Shown in pieces: positions 23,336 to 37,052 of a stretch of DNA of 64,000 bases. This DNA is from Streptomyces indicus (GTDB taxonomy: Bacteria > Actinomycetota > Actinomycetes > Streptomycetales > Streptomycetaceae), in NCBI RefSeq assembly GCF_900100315.1, contig NZ_FNFF01000003.1, positions 221,813 through 285,812 of the forward strand, written 5' to 3'. Within the stretch, counting starts at the first letter, position 1; every line of letters starts with the position of its first letter. A model generated the notes under the pieces. It searched no databases and had not been told where the DNA came from. It worked only from the letters and a program-made list of their open reading frames with translations. A program made the translations under genes and the position numbers.

Positions 23336-24880
23336 TCAGTGCTCCACGCCGTCCGCCAGCTTCTGCCCCCGCAGCAGGAACCAGGCCGCGACCGCCGCCG
23401 CGAGCAGCACCGCGGAGCCCACGCCCGCCGCGAGCCGCAGCCCGTCCACGAACGCGTCCTGCGCGGTGGTCAGCAGCGCCGCGCCCTGCTGGGCGGGCAG
23501 CGCGGCCGCCGACTCCCAGGCGCCGCCGAGGGATTCACGGGCGGCGTCGCCCGCGCCGGCCGGCAGGCCCGCCGGTGCCGAGAAGTCCCGGTACACGCCG
23601 GTCACGATCGAACCGAGCAGCGCGATACCGAGGGCGGCACCGAGTTCGTACGCCGTCTCCGACACCGCGGACGCGGCACCGGCCTGCTCCTTCGGCACGC
23701 TGGAGAGGATCACGTCGGCCGTGACGGTGAACGCGAAGCCCGCGCCGACTCCGACGACCAGGAGCACGGTGCCGAGCATCGGATAGCCGGTGGTGCGGTC
23801 GAGCAGTGTCAGCACGCCGAGTGCGCCGCCGACGGCCGCGAGTCCGCCCGCGACCACGGCCCGTACCGAGAACCTGCGGGCGACCCGGCCGGCGATCAGA
23901 CCGGCCGTCACCGCACCGAGCGCGGCGGGCAGTTCGGCCAGTCCGGCCTCCAACGGCTGCCGCTCCTGGACGAGTTGCAGGAACTGCGACAGGAAGAAGA
24001 CCAGTCCGGACAGACCGAGGATGGTCAGCAGATCGGCCAGCACCGCGCCGGAGAAGCCGCGGTTGCGGAACAGCTCCACGTTGAGCAGCGGCGCGGTCAG
24101 GGTGCGCTGTCGGCGTACGAACCAGATCAGGGACACGACACCGAGCACCGCGGTCGCGGCCACTTCGGGCCCGAACCCGTGCGCGGCCGCCTCCTTGATC
24201 GCGTACACGACCGAGACCATGCCGACGAGCGAGAGACCGACGCTGGCGAGGTCCCACGGGCCGGGTGCCGGGTTCTTCGACTCGGGCAGCAGCTTGATGC
24301 CGACGAGGACGAGCACCGCCATGACCGGCAGGTTGATCAGGAAGACCGAGCCCCACCAGAAGTGCTCGAGCAGGAAGCCGCCGACGACCGGGCCGACCGC
24401 CGCACCCGCGGACGCCATGGCGCCCCAGATGCCGACGGCGAGGGAGCGCTCGCGCGGGTCGTGGAAGATGTTGCGGATCAGCGCGAGGGTCGAGGGCATC
24501 AGGGTGGCGCCGGCGACACCGAGCAGGGCGCGGGCCACGATCATCATCTCGGGGGTCGTGGCGTACGCGTTGAGCACGGAGACCGCGCCGAACGCGACGG
24601 AACCGACGAGCAGCAGCTTCTTGCGGCCGATGCGGTCGCCGAGGCTGCCCATGGACACCAGCAGACCGGCGATGACGAACGAGTAGACGTCACCGATCCA
24701 GAGCAGCTGGGTGCCGCTGGGCCGCAGGTCCTCGCTGATGTACGGCGTGGCGAGGCCGAGCACGGTCGCGTCGATGCCGACCAGCAGCACGGCGAGGGCC
24801 AGCACGGCCATGGCCAGCCAGCGGCCGGGGTGCGGGACGGCCGCCTTCTCGGCCGCTATGTCGTCTCGGGTGGTCGTCAT
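23336..24880 (-). CDS. MFS drug:H+ antiporter, DHA2 (14-TM) family
   Basis: A 514-residue efflux transporter. It has the DHA2 length and about 14 hydrophobic segments. Motif A is GSLGDRIGRKKLL (about 78-90) and the antiporter motif C-like region is AMASAGAAVGPVVGGFLLE (about 150-168); the first helix carries GIDATVLGLATPYI, common in EmrB/QacA-type pumps. It would expel lipophilic or cationic drugs using the proton gradient. It starts two bases after the TetR gene, whose end provides the GGAG binding site. The pair forms a repressor-pump operon with a palindrome over its promoter. Confidence 0.9.
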   Translation of the reverse strand: MTTTRDDIAAEKAAVPHPGRWLAMAVLALAVLLVGIDATVLGLATPYISEDLRPSGTQLLWIGDVYSFVIAGLLVSMGSLGDRIGRKKLLLVGSVAFGAVSVLNAYATTPEMMIVARALLGVAGATLMPSTLALIRNIFHDPRERSLAVGIWGAMASAGAAVGPVVGGFLLEHFWWGSVFLINLPVMAVLVLVGIKLLPESKNPAPGPWDLASVGLSLVGMVSVVYAIKEAAAHGFGPEVAATAVLGVVSLIWFVRRQRTLTAPLLNVELFRNRGFSGAVLADLLTILGLSGLVFFLSQFLQLVQERQPLEAGLAELPAALGAVTAGLIAGRVARRFSVRAVVAGGLAAVGGALGVLTLLDRTTGYPMLGTVLLVVGVGAGFAFTVTADVILSSVPKEQAGAASAVSETAYELGAALGIALLGSIVTGVYRDFSAPAGLPAGAGDAARESLGGAWESAAALPAQQGAALLTTAQDAFVDGLRLAAGVGSAVLLAAAVAAWFLLRGQKLADGVEH

Positions 24881-24882
24881 GG

Positions 24883-25428
24883 CTATGCACTCCGTCGTAC
24901 GCCGCCGAGCAGCAGCTCGACGATCATGAATTGGAAGTCCTTGGCGGCGACCCTGCCGTCCTGCACGGCCCAGGCGCCGGAGCCGACGAGGCCGTACAGG
25001 GCCTCGGTCAGCCAGGCGGGAGAGAGATCGATCCGGAACTCGCCGGACTCCTGGCCGCGGCGGAACAGGGCCGAGATGCGGTCGTCGATCCTGTTCCAGC
25101 CCTCGTTCATCGCCTCGGCCTCGAAGAGCTGGTTCTCGGTGACGAGGAAGGCGAGGAAGCCGGCCACGGGCTCGACCTCGGCGACGAGCCGGCGGACGGC
25201 GCCGGTGGCCTCGCCCTCGTCCAGGCGCGCGGCGTCGAGCGCGGCTTCGAGCTGGGTCAGGCCCAGTGCTTCCAGGGCTTTGATCAGCGCGTCCCGTCCG
25301 GCGAACTGCCGGTGCAGGGTGGCACGGCTGATCCCGGCCGCCTTGGCCACCTCGTCCATCGTGGCGGTGGACTTGCGGGTGAGGAGCGCGGCGGCGCTGC
25401 GGAGGATCTGTTCACGGTCGACTGCCAT
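24883..25428 (-). CDS. TetR-family repressor of the adjacent efflux pump
   Basis: A 181-residue regulator. The HTH is at about residues 22-43 (TMDEVAKAAGISRATLHRQF), with the typical F/Y-hydrophobic ending, followed by an all-helical ligand-binding domain containing a Trp/Phe-rich pocket. ATG 25428 lies six bases after a TATGGT -10 element, suggesting a leaderless transcript; the longer frame to 25455 runs through the operator. A perfect palindrome TGAGACA-N4-TGTCTCA upstream is the likely autoregulatory site. It probably represses itself and the MFS gene until an inducing compound binds. Confidence 0.9.
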   Translation of the reverse strand: MAVDREQILRSAAALLTRKSTATMDEVAKAAGISRATLHRQFAGRDALIKALEALGLTQLEAALDAARLDEGEATGAVRRLVAEVEPVAGFLAFLVTENQLFEAEAMNEGWNRIDDRISALFRRGQESGEFRIDLSPAWLTEALYGLVGSGAWAVQDGRVAAKDFQFMIVELLLGGVRRSA

Positions 25429-25434
25429 GAGACG

Positions 25435-25465
25435 ACCATACACCGAATGAGACATCTTTGTCTCA
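25435..25465 (-). promoter_or_regulatory. Promoter and TetR operator of the efflux operon
   Basis: Minus-strand -10 TATGGT (25435-25440) and -35-like GAGACA/AGACAA (25458-25464) flank an 17-18-bp spacer. The 18-bp palindrome TGAGACATCTTTGTCTCA (25448-25465) overlaps the -35 and spacer, an ideal site for repression. Confidence 0.7.
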
Positions 25466-25535
25466 CCAGAAAGCGTGACGTCTCGCGATGAGTGCCTGAG
25501 GGCTGCGATCGGGGGCGGCTTCGAGCAGCCCGGCG

Positions 25536-26225
25536 TCAGTCCAGCTTGGCGGACACCCCGTCGAGCACCCAGTCGAGCCCGGTCGCGAAGGCCGTCTCCG
25601 CATCCACGTGTGCACCGTCGTGCACGGCCTTGGCCAGCGCCGGGTAGCGGCCCGTGGCCAGCACCTTCGTCAGATACGGACCGGAGGCGCGCTGGCGGTC
25701 CTCCTTGGACAGACCTGTGGTGCGCTCGGCACGCAGGTTGGCGATCTCGCGCCGGATCGCGCCGATGTAGTAGGAGCTGACGGTCTCCACCGCACGCATG
25801 ACGGTGTCGATGTCGGCACGCTCACCGAAGGAGGCCAGCGTGGCTTCGGCCACGGCAAGGCCGTTCGGACCCAGGGCCGGCCGGCCGCCGAGCAGGTCGG
25901 CCAGCCACGGGTGCCGGAGGGCGGCGCAGCGGGTGCGGTGGGCGAGCGCGCTCAGCACGTCCCGCCAGTCACCCGCGGGGTCGCCCTCCCCCTCGGCGAG
26001 GATCTCGGCCTGGACGGCGTCCACCATGAGGTCGAAGAGCTCTTCCTTGGTGGAGATGAAGCGGTAGAGCCGCATCGGCCCCGCATCGAGGCGCGCGGCG
26101 ACCTTGCGTACGGACACCGCGTCGAGTCCGCCCTCGTCGGCCAGCGCGAGGGCGGCGGAGACGATCCCTTCGCGGTCGAGCGGGGCGGGGCGATGCGGGG
26201 GTTCCGGCCGGTCCCAGACAGTCAT
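25536..26225 (-). CDS. TetR/AcrR repressor with TetR_C-type ligand domain
   Basis: A 229-residue regulator beginning with a proline-rich arm, LDREGIVSAALALADEGG, and an HTH at about residues 37-58 (SVRKVAARLDAGPMRLYRFI). The C-terminal half (HPWLADLLGGRPALGPNGLAVAEA, YIGAIRREIANLRAE) resembles the tetracycline-repressor-type C-terminal domain found in many actinobacterial drug regulators. ATG 26225 is preferred over GTG 26231. A TACGGT -10 just before it suggests a leaderless mRNA. It is divergent from the TetX-like monooxygenase, with a shared 15-bp palindrome. Confidence 0.9.
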   Translation of the reverse strand: MTVWDRPEPPHRPAPLDREGIVSAALALADEGGLDAVSVRKVAARLDAGPMRLYRFISTKEELFDLMVDAVQAEILAEGEGDPAGDWRDVLSALAHRTRCAALRHPWLADLLGGRPALGPNGLAVAEATLASFGERADIDTVMRAVETVSSYYIGAIRREIANLRAERTTGLSKEDRQRASGPYLTKVLATGRYPALAKAVHDGAHVDAETAFATGLDWVLDGVSAKLD

Positions 26226-26261
26226 GCCCACACCGTACCGTCGCGCTACGCCGTACGATTC

Positions 26262-26276
26262 CGATACAGTGTATCG
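26262..26276. promoter_or_regulatory. Operator palindrome CGATACA-G-TGTATCG
   Basis: A perfect 15-bp odd palindrome in the 53-bp space between the divergent TetR gene and monooxygenase gene. It covers the monooxygenase -10 element TACAGT (26265-26270) and lies next to the presumed -35 region of the TetR promoter. Confidence 0.75.
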
Positions 26277-26278
26277 AC

Positions 26279-27397
26279 ATGAGACAGCGTATCGCCGTAG
26301 TCGGCAGCGGGCCCGCAGGCCTCACCTTCGCCCGCGTCATGCACCGCCACGACCATGCCGTCACCGTCTTCGAACGGGACCCCGCGCCGGACGCGCGCCC
26401 TCCCGGCGGCACCCTTGACCTGCACGAAGAGCTGGGGCAGCGCGCCCTCGACAAGGCGGGGCTGCTCGCGGAGTTCCGCGCGCTGTCCCGGCCCGAGGGC
26501 CAGGCGATGCGGATCCTCGCCCCGGACGGGACGGTCCTACGCGACTGGCGCCCGCGGCGGGATGAACAGGCCAACCCCGAGATCGACCGCGGACAGCTCC
26601 GCGATCTCCTGCTCGGCCCGCTCGATGTGCGCTGGGGCCGGGGCGTGGTGCGGGTGCTGCCCGGACAACCGGACGGTGTACGGGTCGAGTTCGCGGACGG
26701 GCGCGCGGAGCACTTCGACCTCGTGGTCGGCGCGGACGGCGCCTGGTCCAAGGTCCGCCCGGCGGTGTCAGCGGCGACACCGCACTACAGCGGCGTCACC
26801 CTGGTCGAGACCTCACTCGACGAGGTCGACACCCGGCATCCCGCGCTCGCGCGGCTGGTCGGCGAGGGCTCGCTCGCGGTGTACGGGGTGAACCGGGCGG
26901 TCGTGGCCCAGCGCAACAGCGGCGGCCACGTGAAGGTGTACGCGCAGTTCCGCGCGCCGCTCGACTGGGCGGCGGACCTGGACCCGGGCGACGCCGCCGC
27001 GATGCGGGCGCGCCTGCTCGCGCTTTTCGAAGGCTGGGCGGACCCGGTCCTCGAACTCCTGCGCCAGGGCGCCGAGTTCGCCCGCCGCCCGCTCCACGTC
27101 CTGCCCGTGGCGCACACCTGGACGCACGTCCCCGGCGTGACGCTCCTGGGCGACGCGGCCCATCTGATGCCACCGTTGGGCGCGGGCGCGAACCTCGCGA
27201 TGCTGGAGGGCGCCGAGCTGGCGGAGTGCCTGGCCGCCGGTCCCGCGGATCCCGACGCCGCCGTCCGCGCCTTCGAGGGGCGGGCGGGGGCGCGGGCCGC
27301 ACGGTGGGCGGCGCTCACGACGGCGGGTCTGGAACGGCTGGTGAGCGAGGACCCCGCCGAAGCCGTGGCGCTCTTCGACGAGGTGCACGCGTCCTGA
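26279..27397 (+). CDS. TetX-like FAD-dependent monooxygenase
   Basis: A 372-residue flavoprotein hydroxylase of the PHBH/TetX class. The FAD fold has IAVVGSGPAGLTFARVM (5-21), an ERD after beta2, the DG region FDLVVGADGAWSKVRP (about 145-160) and the GD motif GVTLLGDAAHLMPPLGAGAN (about 283-302). The segment PPGGTLDLHEELGQRALDKAG closely resembles the TetX region around the tetracycline site. It would use NADPH and O2 to hydroxylate an aromatic or polyketide compound. Tetracycline inactivation is possible but not proven. Start ATG 26279 is at the expected transcription start, so the mRNA is probably leaderless. Confidence 0.88.
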   Translation: MRQRIAVVGSGPAGLTFARVMHRHDHAVTVFERDPAPDARPPGGTLDLHEELGQRALDKAGLLAEFRALSRPEGQAMRILAPDGTVLRDWRPRRDEQANPEIDRGQLRDLLLGPLDVRWGRGVVRVLPGQPDGVRVEFADGRAEHFDLVVGADGAWSKVRPAVSAATPHYSGVTLVETSLDEVDTRHPALARLVGEGSLAVYGVNRAVVAQRNSGGHVKVYAQFRAPLDWAADLDPGDAAAMRARLLALFEGWADPVLELLRQGAEFARRPLHVLPVAHTWTHVPGVTLLGDAAHLMPPLGAGANLAMLEGAELAECLAAGPADPDAAVRAFEGRAGARAARWAALTTAGLERLVSEDPAEAVALFDEVHAS

Positions 27398-27431
27398 GAG
27401 GCGGCTGCGGTGGGCCGCTCCGCCCGCAGGC

Positions 27432-28928
<1,497 letters not shown>

Positions 28929-28948
28929 TTACGCGGGGCGGGCGCCGG

Positions 28949-30408
<1,460 letters not shown>

Positions 30409-30537
30409 GCGCCGTGTTTTTATGCACCGGCTGCGCGGAGGGAGCGTGCGCCAGGACATGCGAGCACCGGGCCACGGCTGTCGCCGGGACCCGGTGTCGG
30501 TGTCCGGTCTTCGGGCTGCGGAGGCCGAGCGCTCCGC

Positions 30538-31074
30538 TCAGCGCTCGTTCTGGGCGAGCCGCAGCATGTGGTCGGCCAGGGCCTGGCCGCCCGCCGGGTC
30601 GCGGCTGATGAGCATCAGGGTGTCGTCGCCGGCGATGGTGCCGAGGATGACGTGGAGTTCGGCCTGGTCGATGGCGGAGGCGAGGAACTGGGCGGCGCCG
30701 GGCGGCGTGCGCAGGACCACGAGGTTGGCGGACGCCTCGGCGGAGATGAGGAGTTCACCCGCGATGCGCTTCAGGCGCTCCTCCTTCGCCGACTCCCCCA
30801 GCGGCGCCTGCGGGGTGCGGAAGCCGCCCTCGCTCGGCACCGCGTAGATCAGCTCACCACCGGTGTTGCGGATCTTCACGGCGCCCAGCTCGTCGAGGTC
30901 ACGCGAGAGCGTCGCCTGCGTGACGGACAGGCCGTCGTCCGCGAGCAGCTTCGCCAACTGGCTCTGCGAGCGCACCGGTTGCCGGTTGAGGATGTCCACG
31001 ATCCGGCGGTGCCGTGCCGTACGCGTCTGCGGTACGGACGGCCCCCCGTGCTCGTTCTCCTGCGCCTGGCTCAT
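30538..31074 (-). CDS. argR: Arginine repressor
   Basis: A 178-residue ArgR. The winged-helix N-terminal domain has [23 protein letters not shown] and the recognition helix [19 protein letters not shown] (about 50-68). The C-terminal oligomerisation and arginine-binding domain shows [20 protein letters not shown] and the [11 protein letters not shown] motif whose Asp pair binds arginine. It is a hexameric arginine-sensing repressor. It lies 21 bp after argD as the last gene of argCJBDR and should act at the argC and argG boxes. Confidence 0.97.
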   Translation of the reverse strand: MSQAQENEHGGPSVPQTRTARHRRIVDILNRQPVRSQSQLAKLLADDGLSVTQATLSRDLDELGAVKIRNTGGELIYAVPSEGGFRTPQAPLGESAKEERLKRIAGELLISAEASANLVVLRTPPGAAQFLASAIDQAELHVILGTIAGDDTLMLISRDPAGGQALADHMLRLAQNER

Positions 31075-31095
31075 CGTCGTCGTCTCATTCCCGCG

Positions 31096-32298
31096 TCACT
31101 TCTCCCCGTCGGCCCGGCCGGCCGCGAGCGCCTGGTCCAAGATGCCGGGCAGGGCCTGGAGGAACGATTCCACTTCCGCGTCGCCGATGGTCAGCGCCGG
31201 CATCAGGCGGACCACGTCGGGCGCGGGCGCGTTGACCAGGATCCCGGCGTCCTGAGCCGCCTGCTGCACCTGGGGCGCGAGCGGCTCGGTGAGCACCATA
31301 CCGAGCAGCAGGCCCGCACCCCGGACATGGCCGACGAGGGAATGTCCGGAATTCTCGATTCCGTCGACGAGCTTCGCGCTCTGCGTCTTGACGTTGTCGA
31401 GCAGGCCTTCGGCCTCGATGGTCTCCAGTACGGCGAGACCGGCGGCGCAGGCGACGGGGTTGCCGCCGAAGGTCGTGCCGTGCTGGCCGGGCTGGAGCAG
31501 ATCGGCCGCCGCGCCGAACGCGACGACCGCGCCGAGCGGGAGACCACCGCCGAGGCCCTTGGCGAGCGTGACGACATCGGGCTCGACGCCCTCGTGCGCC
31601 AGGTACTCGAACCACTGCCCGGTCCGTCCGACCCCGGTCTGCACCTCGTCGAGGACGAGCAGCGTGCCGGTGGCGCGGGTGATCTCGCGGGCGGCGGCGA
31701 GGTAGCCGGCCGGCGGCACGACCACGCCGTTCTCGCCCTGGATCGGCTCGATCATCACGAAGGCGGTGTCGGTCGTGACGGCCGCGCGCAGCGCCTCCAC
31801 GTCTCCGTACGGTACGTGCGTGACCTCACCGGGGAGCGGGGCGAACGGGGCCTGCTTGGCGGGCTGTCCGGTGAGCGCGAGCGCGCCCATGGTCCGGCCG
31901 TGGAAGCCGCCGTCGGTCGCGACCATGTGGGTGCGGCCGGTGAGCCGGCCGAGCTTGAAGGCCGCCTCGTTCGCCTCCGTACCGGAGTTGCAGAAGAAGA
32001 CCCGGCCCTCGCGGCCGAAGCAGCGCAGGAGGTGCTCGGCGAGGGCGACGGTCGGCTCGGCGATGAAGAAGTTGGAGATCTGGCCGAGGGTCGCGACTTG
32101 GTCGCTGACCGCGCGGACCACGGCGGGGTGGGCGTGCCCGAGCGCATTGACCGCGATGCCGCCGACGAAGTCGAGGTACTCCTTGCCGTCGGCGTCCCAG
32201 ACCTTGAGGCCCTCGCCGCGGGTGAGCGTCATGCGCGGGGTGCCGTAGTTGTTCATCATGGCGCTCTGCCAGCGCCCCGCGATGGCGGCGTTGCTCAT
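31096..32298 (-). CDS. argD: Acetylornithine aminotransferase
   Basis: A 400-residue class III PLP aminotransferase converting N-acetylglutamate semialdehyde and glutamate to N-acetylornithine. Motifs: [16 protein letters not shown] (about 98-113), [15 protein letters not shown] (about 218-232) and the PLP lysine in [16 protein letters not shown] (about 248-263), then [20 protein letters not shown] 32298 overlaps the argB stop by four bases (ATGA), so translation is coupled. Part of argC-J-B-D-R. Confidence 0.97.
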   Translation of the reverse strand: MSNAAIAGRWQSAMMNNYGTPRMTLTRGEGLKVWDADGKEYLDFVGGIAVNALGHAHPAVVRAVSDQVATLGQISNFFIAEPTVALAEHLLRCFGREGRVFFCNSGTEANEAAFKLGRLTGRTHMVATDGGFHGRTMGALALTGQPAKQAPFAPLPGEVTHVPYGDVEALRAAVTTDTAFVMIEPIQGENGVVVPPAGYLAAAREITRATGTLLVLDEVQTGVGRTGQWFEYLAHEGVEPDVVTLAKGLGGGLPLGAVVAFGAAADLLQPGQHGTTFGGNPVACAAGLAVLETIEAEGLLDNVKTQSAKLVDGIENSGHSLVGHVRGAGLLLGMVLTEPLAPQVQQAAQDAGILVNAPAPDVVRLMPALTIGDAEVESFLQALPGILDQALAAGRADGEK

Positions 32299-33223
32299 GC
32301 TGCTTCCCCCTCGGGACCGTCGGGAGCGGCGTCCGGCACGACCATCGTGCCGATGCCTTCGTCGGTGAAGATCTCCAGCAGGATCGAGTGCTGGACGCGT
32401 CCGTCGATGACGCGGGCGGTGTGCACCCCGTTGCGCACGGCGTGCAGGCAGCCCTCCATCTTGGGCACCATGCCGCTCGCCAACTCCGGGAGCAGCTTTT
32501 CGAGTTCGGTGGCCGTGAGCCTGCTGATGACCTCGTCGGAGTGCGGCCAGTCCTCGTAGAGGCCCTCGACGTCGGTCAGGACCATCAGGGTTTCGGCATC
32601 CAGCGCAGCAGCGAGTGCCGCAGCCGCCGTATCAGCATTGACGTTGTAGACATGTCCGTCATCTTGGGAGCGGGCGATCGAGGAGACGACCGGGATACGG
32701 CCGTCGGCGAGCAGGGCTTCGATGGCGCCGGTGTCGATCTCGGTGATCTCGCCGACCCGCCCGATGTCCACCAACTCGCCGTCCACGCGCGGCTGGTGCT
32801 TGGTCGCGGTCATGGTGTGCGCGTCCTCGCCGGTGAGGCCGACGGCGAGCGGGCCGTGCTGGTTGAGCAGCCCGACCAGCTCGCGCTGCACCTGTCCGGC
32901 GAGCACCATCCGTACGACGTCCATGGCGTCCTCGGTGGTGACGCGCAGGCCGGCCTTGAACTCGCTGACGATCCCGTGCCGGTCGAGGGCCTTGCTGATC
33001 TGTGGGCCGCCGCCGTGCACCACGACGGGCTTGAGTCCGGCGTGGTGCAGGAAGACCACGTCCTGGGCGAAGGCGGCCTTCAACTCCTCGTCCACCATGG
33101 CGTTTCCGCCGAACTTGATGACGACCGTCTTGCCGCGGTGCCGGGTGAGCCAGGGCAGCGCCTCGATGAGGATCTGCGCCTTGGGCAGGGCGGTGTGCTT
33201 GCGGGTGGAGCTCGTCTTGTCGG

Positions 33224-33227
<4 letters not shown>
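32295..33227 (-). CDS. argB: N-acetylglutamate kinase
   Basis: A 310-residue amino-acid kinase. [10 protein letters not shown] (about 35-44), [14 protein letters not shown] (about 68-81), and [19 protein letters not shown] (about 218) are the ATP and substrate motifs; the final region GIGTMVVPD is normal. It phosphorylates N-acetylglutamate and is usually the arginine feedback-controlled step in this cyclic pathway. ATG 33227 overlaps the argJ stop (ATGA). The open frame extends to 33500 but that part is antisense-like to argJ and lacks similarity. Confidence 0.96.
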
Positions 33228-35469
<2,242 letters not shown>

Positions 35470-35509
35470 TCATGCGTGCCTGGGGGCCGGGGCGTGGCAG
35501 CCTGGGCCG

Positions 35510-36244
35510 ATGCATGAGGTGCCGTTGCCCGGAGGGCTCGTCAACCGTGTCGTCCGCGTCGGGGACACGGTGCGGCGCACGCCTCCGCCGCGGGCGGACT
35601 TCGTCGCAGCGCTCCTGGAGCTCTTCGAGGCGCGCGGCTGGGACGGGGCGCCGCGTCACCTCGGCCGCGACGGTGACGGCCGGGAGGTCCTCACCTACCT
35701 GCCGGGGCATGTGGCCTGGGAGCCCGAGCAACCGGCGGACGTCCTCTCGGACGAGAGCCTGGCCGCGGCGGCCCGCCTGGTCCGGCGGTTCCACGACCTC
35801 ACCGCGGGGACCGATCTCGCGGGGACGGCGGAGGTGGTCTGCCACAACGACCTTGCACCCAAGAACACCGTCTATCGCATGACGGACCGCGGCCGGCGGC
35901 CCGCGGCGTTCATCGACTGGGACCTCGCCGCTCCGGGGAGACGCATCCACGATGTCGCCCATGTCTGCTGGCAGTTCCTGTGCCTGGGCCCCGGGGCCGA
36001 GCCCGCGGAGGCGGGGCGGCGGATGCGGCTGGTCGCGGACGCGTACGGGCTCGAGGGGCGGTCCGGGCTCGTGGAGACGGTGCTGTGGTGGCAGGAGCGG
36101 TGCGGGCGTGGGATCGCGCGGGCGGCGGACGCGGGCGATGCGGCGATGGCGCGGCTGCGCGGCGCGGGCGTGCTTGAGGAGATTCGGGCCGCGTACGACT
36201 GGACAGCCCTGCACCGGGCGACCTTGGAGCGAGCCCTGCGGTGA
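35510..36244 (+). CDS. APH-family small-molecule phosphotransferase
   Basis: A 244-residue kinase-like protein. The catalytic loop is VCHNDLAPKNTVY (Asn replaces Gly of the usual HGD) at about 120-132, and the metal-binding segment AFIDWDLAAPGRRIHDVAHVCW follows. The short length and FVAALLELFEARGWDGAPRHLG start match a common Streptomyces subgroup of unknown substrate. ATG 35510 has a weak binding site. It is divergent from argC. Confidence 0.8.
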   Translation: MHEVPLPGGLVNRVVRVGDTVRRTPPPRADFVAALLELFEARGWDGAPRHLGRDGDGREVLTYLPGHVAWEPEQPADVLSDESLAAAARLVRRFHDLTAGTDLAGTAEVVCHNDLAPKNTVYRMTDRGRRPAAFIDWDLAAPGRRIHDVAHVCWQFLCLGPGAEPAEAGRRMRLVADAYGLEGRSGLVETVLWWQERCGRGIARAADAGDAAMARLRGAGVLEEIRAAYDWTALHRATLERALR

Positions 36245-36277
36245 AGCACGAGAGCGCGACCCGCGTCGCCGTCTCGT

Positions 36278-36308
36278 TTGACCTTGACACGGTGGCAACG
36301 TTTTCACT
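36278..36308 (+). promoter_or_regulatory. MerR-type promoter with 19-bp spacer
   Basis: TTGACC (36278-36283) and TTCACT (36303-36308) are separated by 19 bp, the overlong spacer that MerR activators correct. A dyad fills the spacer: ACCTTGACAC (36281-36290) matches the complement of GTGGCAACGT (36292-36301) at 8 of 10 positions. It lies upstream of the HEAT gene, and the MerR-HEAT gene follows. Confidence 0.65.
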
Positions 36309-36330
36309 GCTTGCCGAGGAGGTGGTCCCG

Positions 36331-36993
36331 ATGACCATGGCGAGGCTGGACACCGAAGTGCGGCGCCGGCTGGCGGACGCGAGTGCCACCGTGCGGTTGC
36401 GGGCCGCCCTGGCCGTCGGCAGCGCGCCGGAGCCGGGGGACGTGGCTGTGCTCGTGGAGCGGTGTGCGGTCGAGCCCGAGTTCTTCGTACGGGACATGCT
36501 GACCTGGGCGCTCACCCGCCACCCCGCGTCCCGCACGCTGCCCGTGCTGCTGCGGGAGCTCCGTTCGGAGCGGGCCCAGGCGCGCAGTCAGGCGCTGCAC
36601 ACCCTGTCCAAGGTCGGGGACGGGCGCGCGTGGCCCGAGATCACGCACGCCCTGCTCACCGACGCGGACGACGAGGTGGCGCGCAGTGCGTGGCGGGCCG
36701 CCGTGGTGCTCGTGCCGGAGGGTGCGGAGCCGGCGCTCGCCGCCGAGCTGGCGACTCAGCTCGGGCGGGGCGGGCGCGAGACGCAGCTCAGCCTCAGCCG
36801 CGCGCTGGTCGCACTCGGCGAGTCGATCCTGCCCGCACTGGAGGCCGCGGCGACGGCCGCCGACCCGGGCGTACGGGCACACGCGCTCGCCACGGAGCGG
36901 CTGTTGCGCGACCCGGACGCCGGATTCGCCTTCGCGGTCGAGGAGGCGAAGCGCGTCGTCGCCCTCCAGGACCGGCCCGCGGGCGACGATTGA
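36331..36993 (+). CDS. HEAT-repeat protein
   Basis: A 220-residue all-helical protein built of about five or six HEAT/PBS-lyase-type repeats: units such as SATVRLRAALAVGS, EVARSAWRAAVVLV and PGVRAHALATERLL. There is no catalytic motif; such repeats bind proteins. ATG 36331 is strongly supported by AGGAGG 8 nt upstream; the GTG at 36241 overlapping the previous stop would place the MerR promoter inside the gene. It is followed 59 bp later by a MerR regulator that itself ends in HEAT repeats, so it is the likely target of that regulator. Confidence 0.75.
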   Translation: MTMARLDTEVRRRLADASATVRLRAALAVGSAPEPGDVAVLVERCAVEPEFFVRDMLTWALTRHPASRTLPVLLRELRSERAQARSQALHTLSKVGDGRAWPEITHALLTDADDEVARSAWRAAVVLVPEGAEPALAAELATQLGRGGRETQLSLSRALVALGESILPALEAAATAADPGVRAHALATERLLRDPDAGFAFAVEEAKRVVALQDRPAGDD

Positions 36994-37052
36994 GTCCCGA
37001 CCGCCCGCTGGCATGGCGTCCCGGGTGCGGTGAACAGTGAGGTGGCGCAGGC

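Noticed and set aside
36241..36330. Upstream GTG start of the HEAT gene overlapping the phosphotransferase stop
   Set aside because: It would place the MerR-type promoter inside the gene, while AGGAGG stands before the ATG at 36331.
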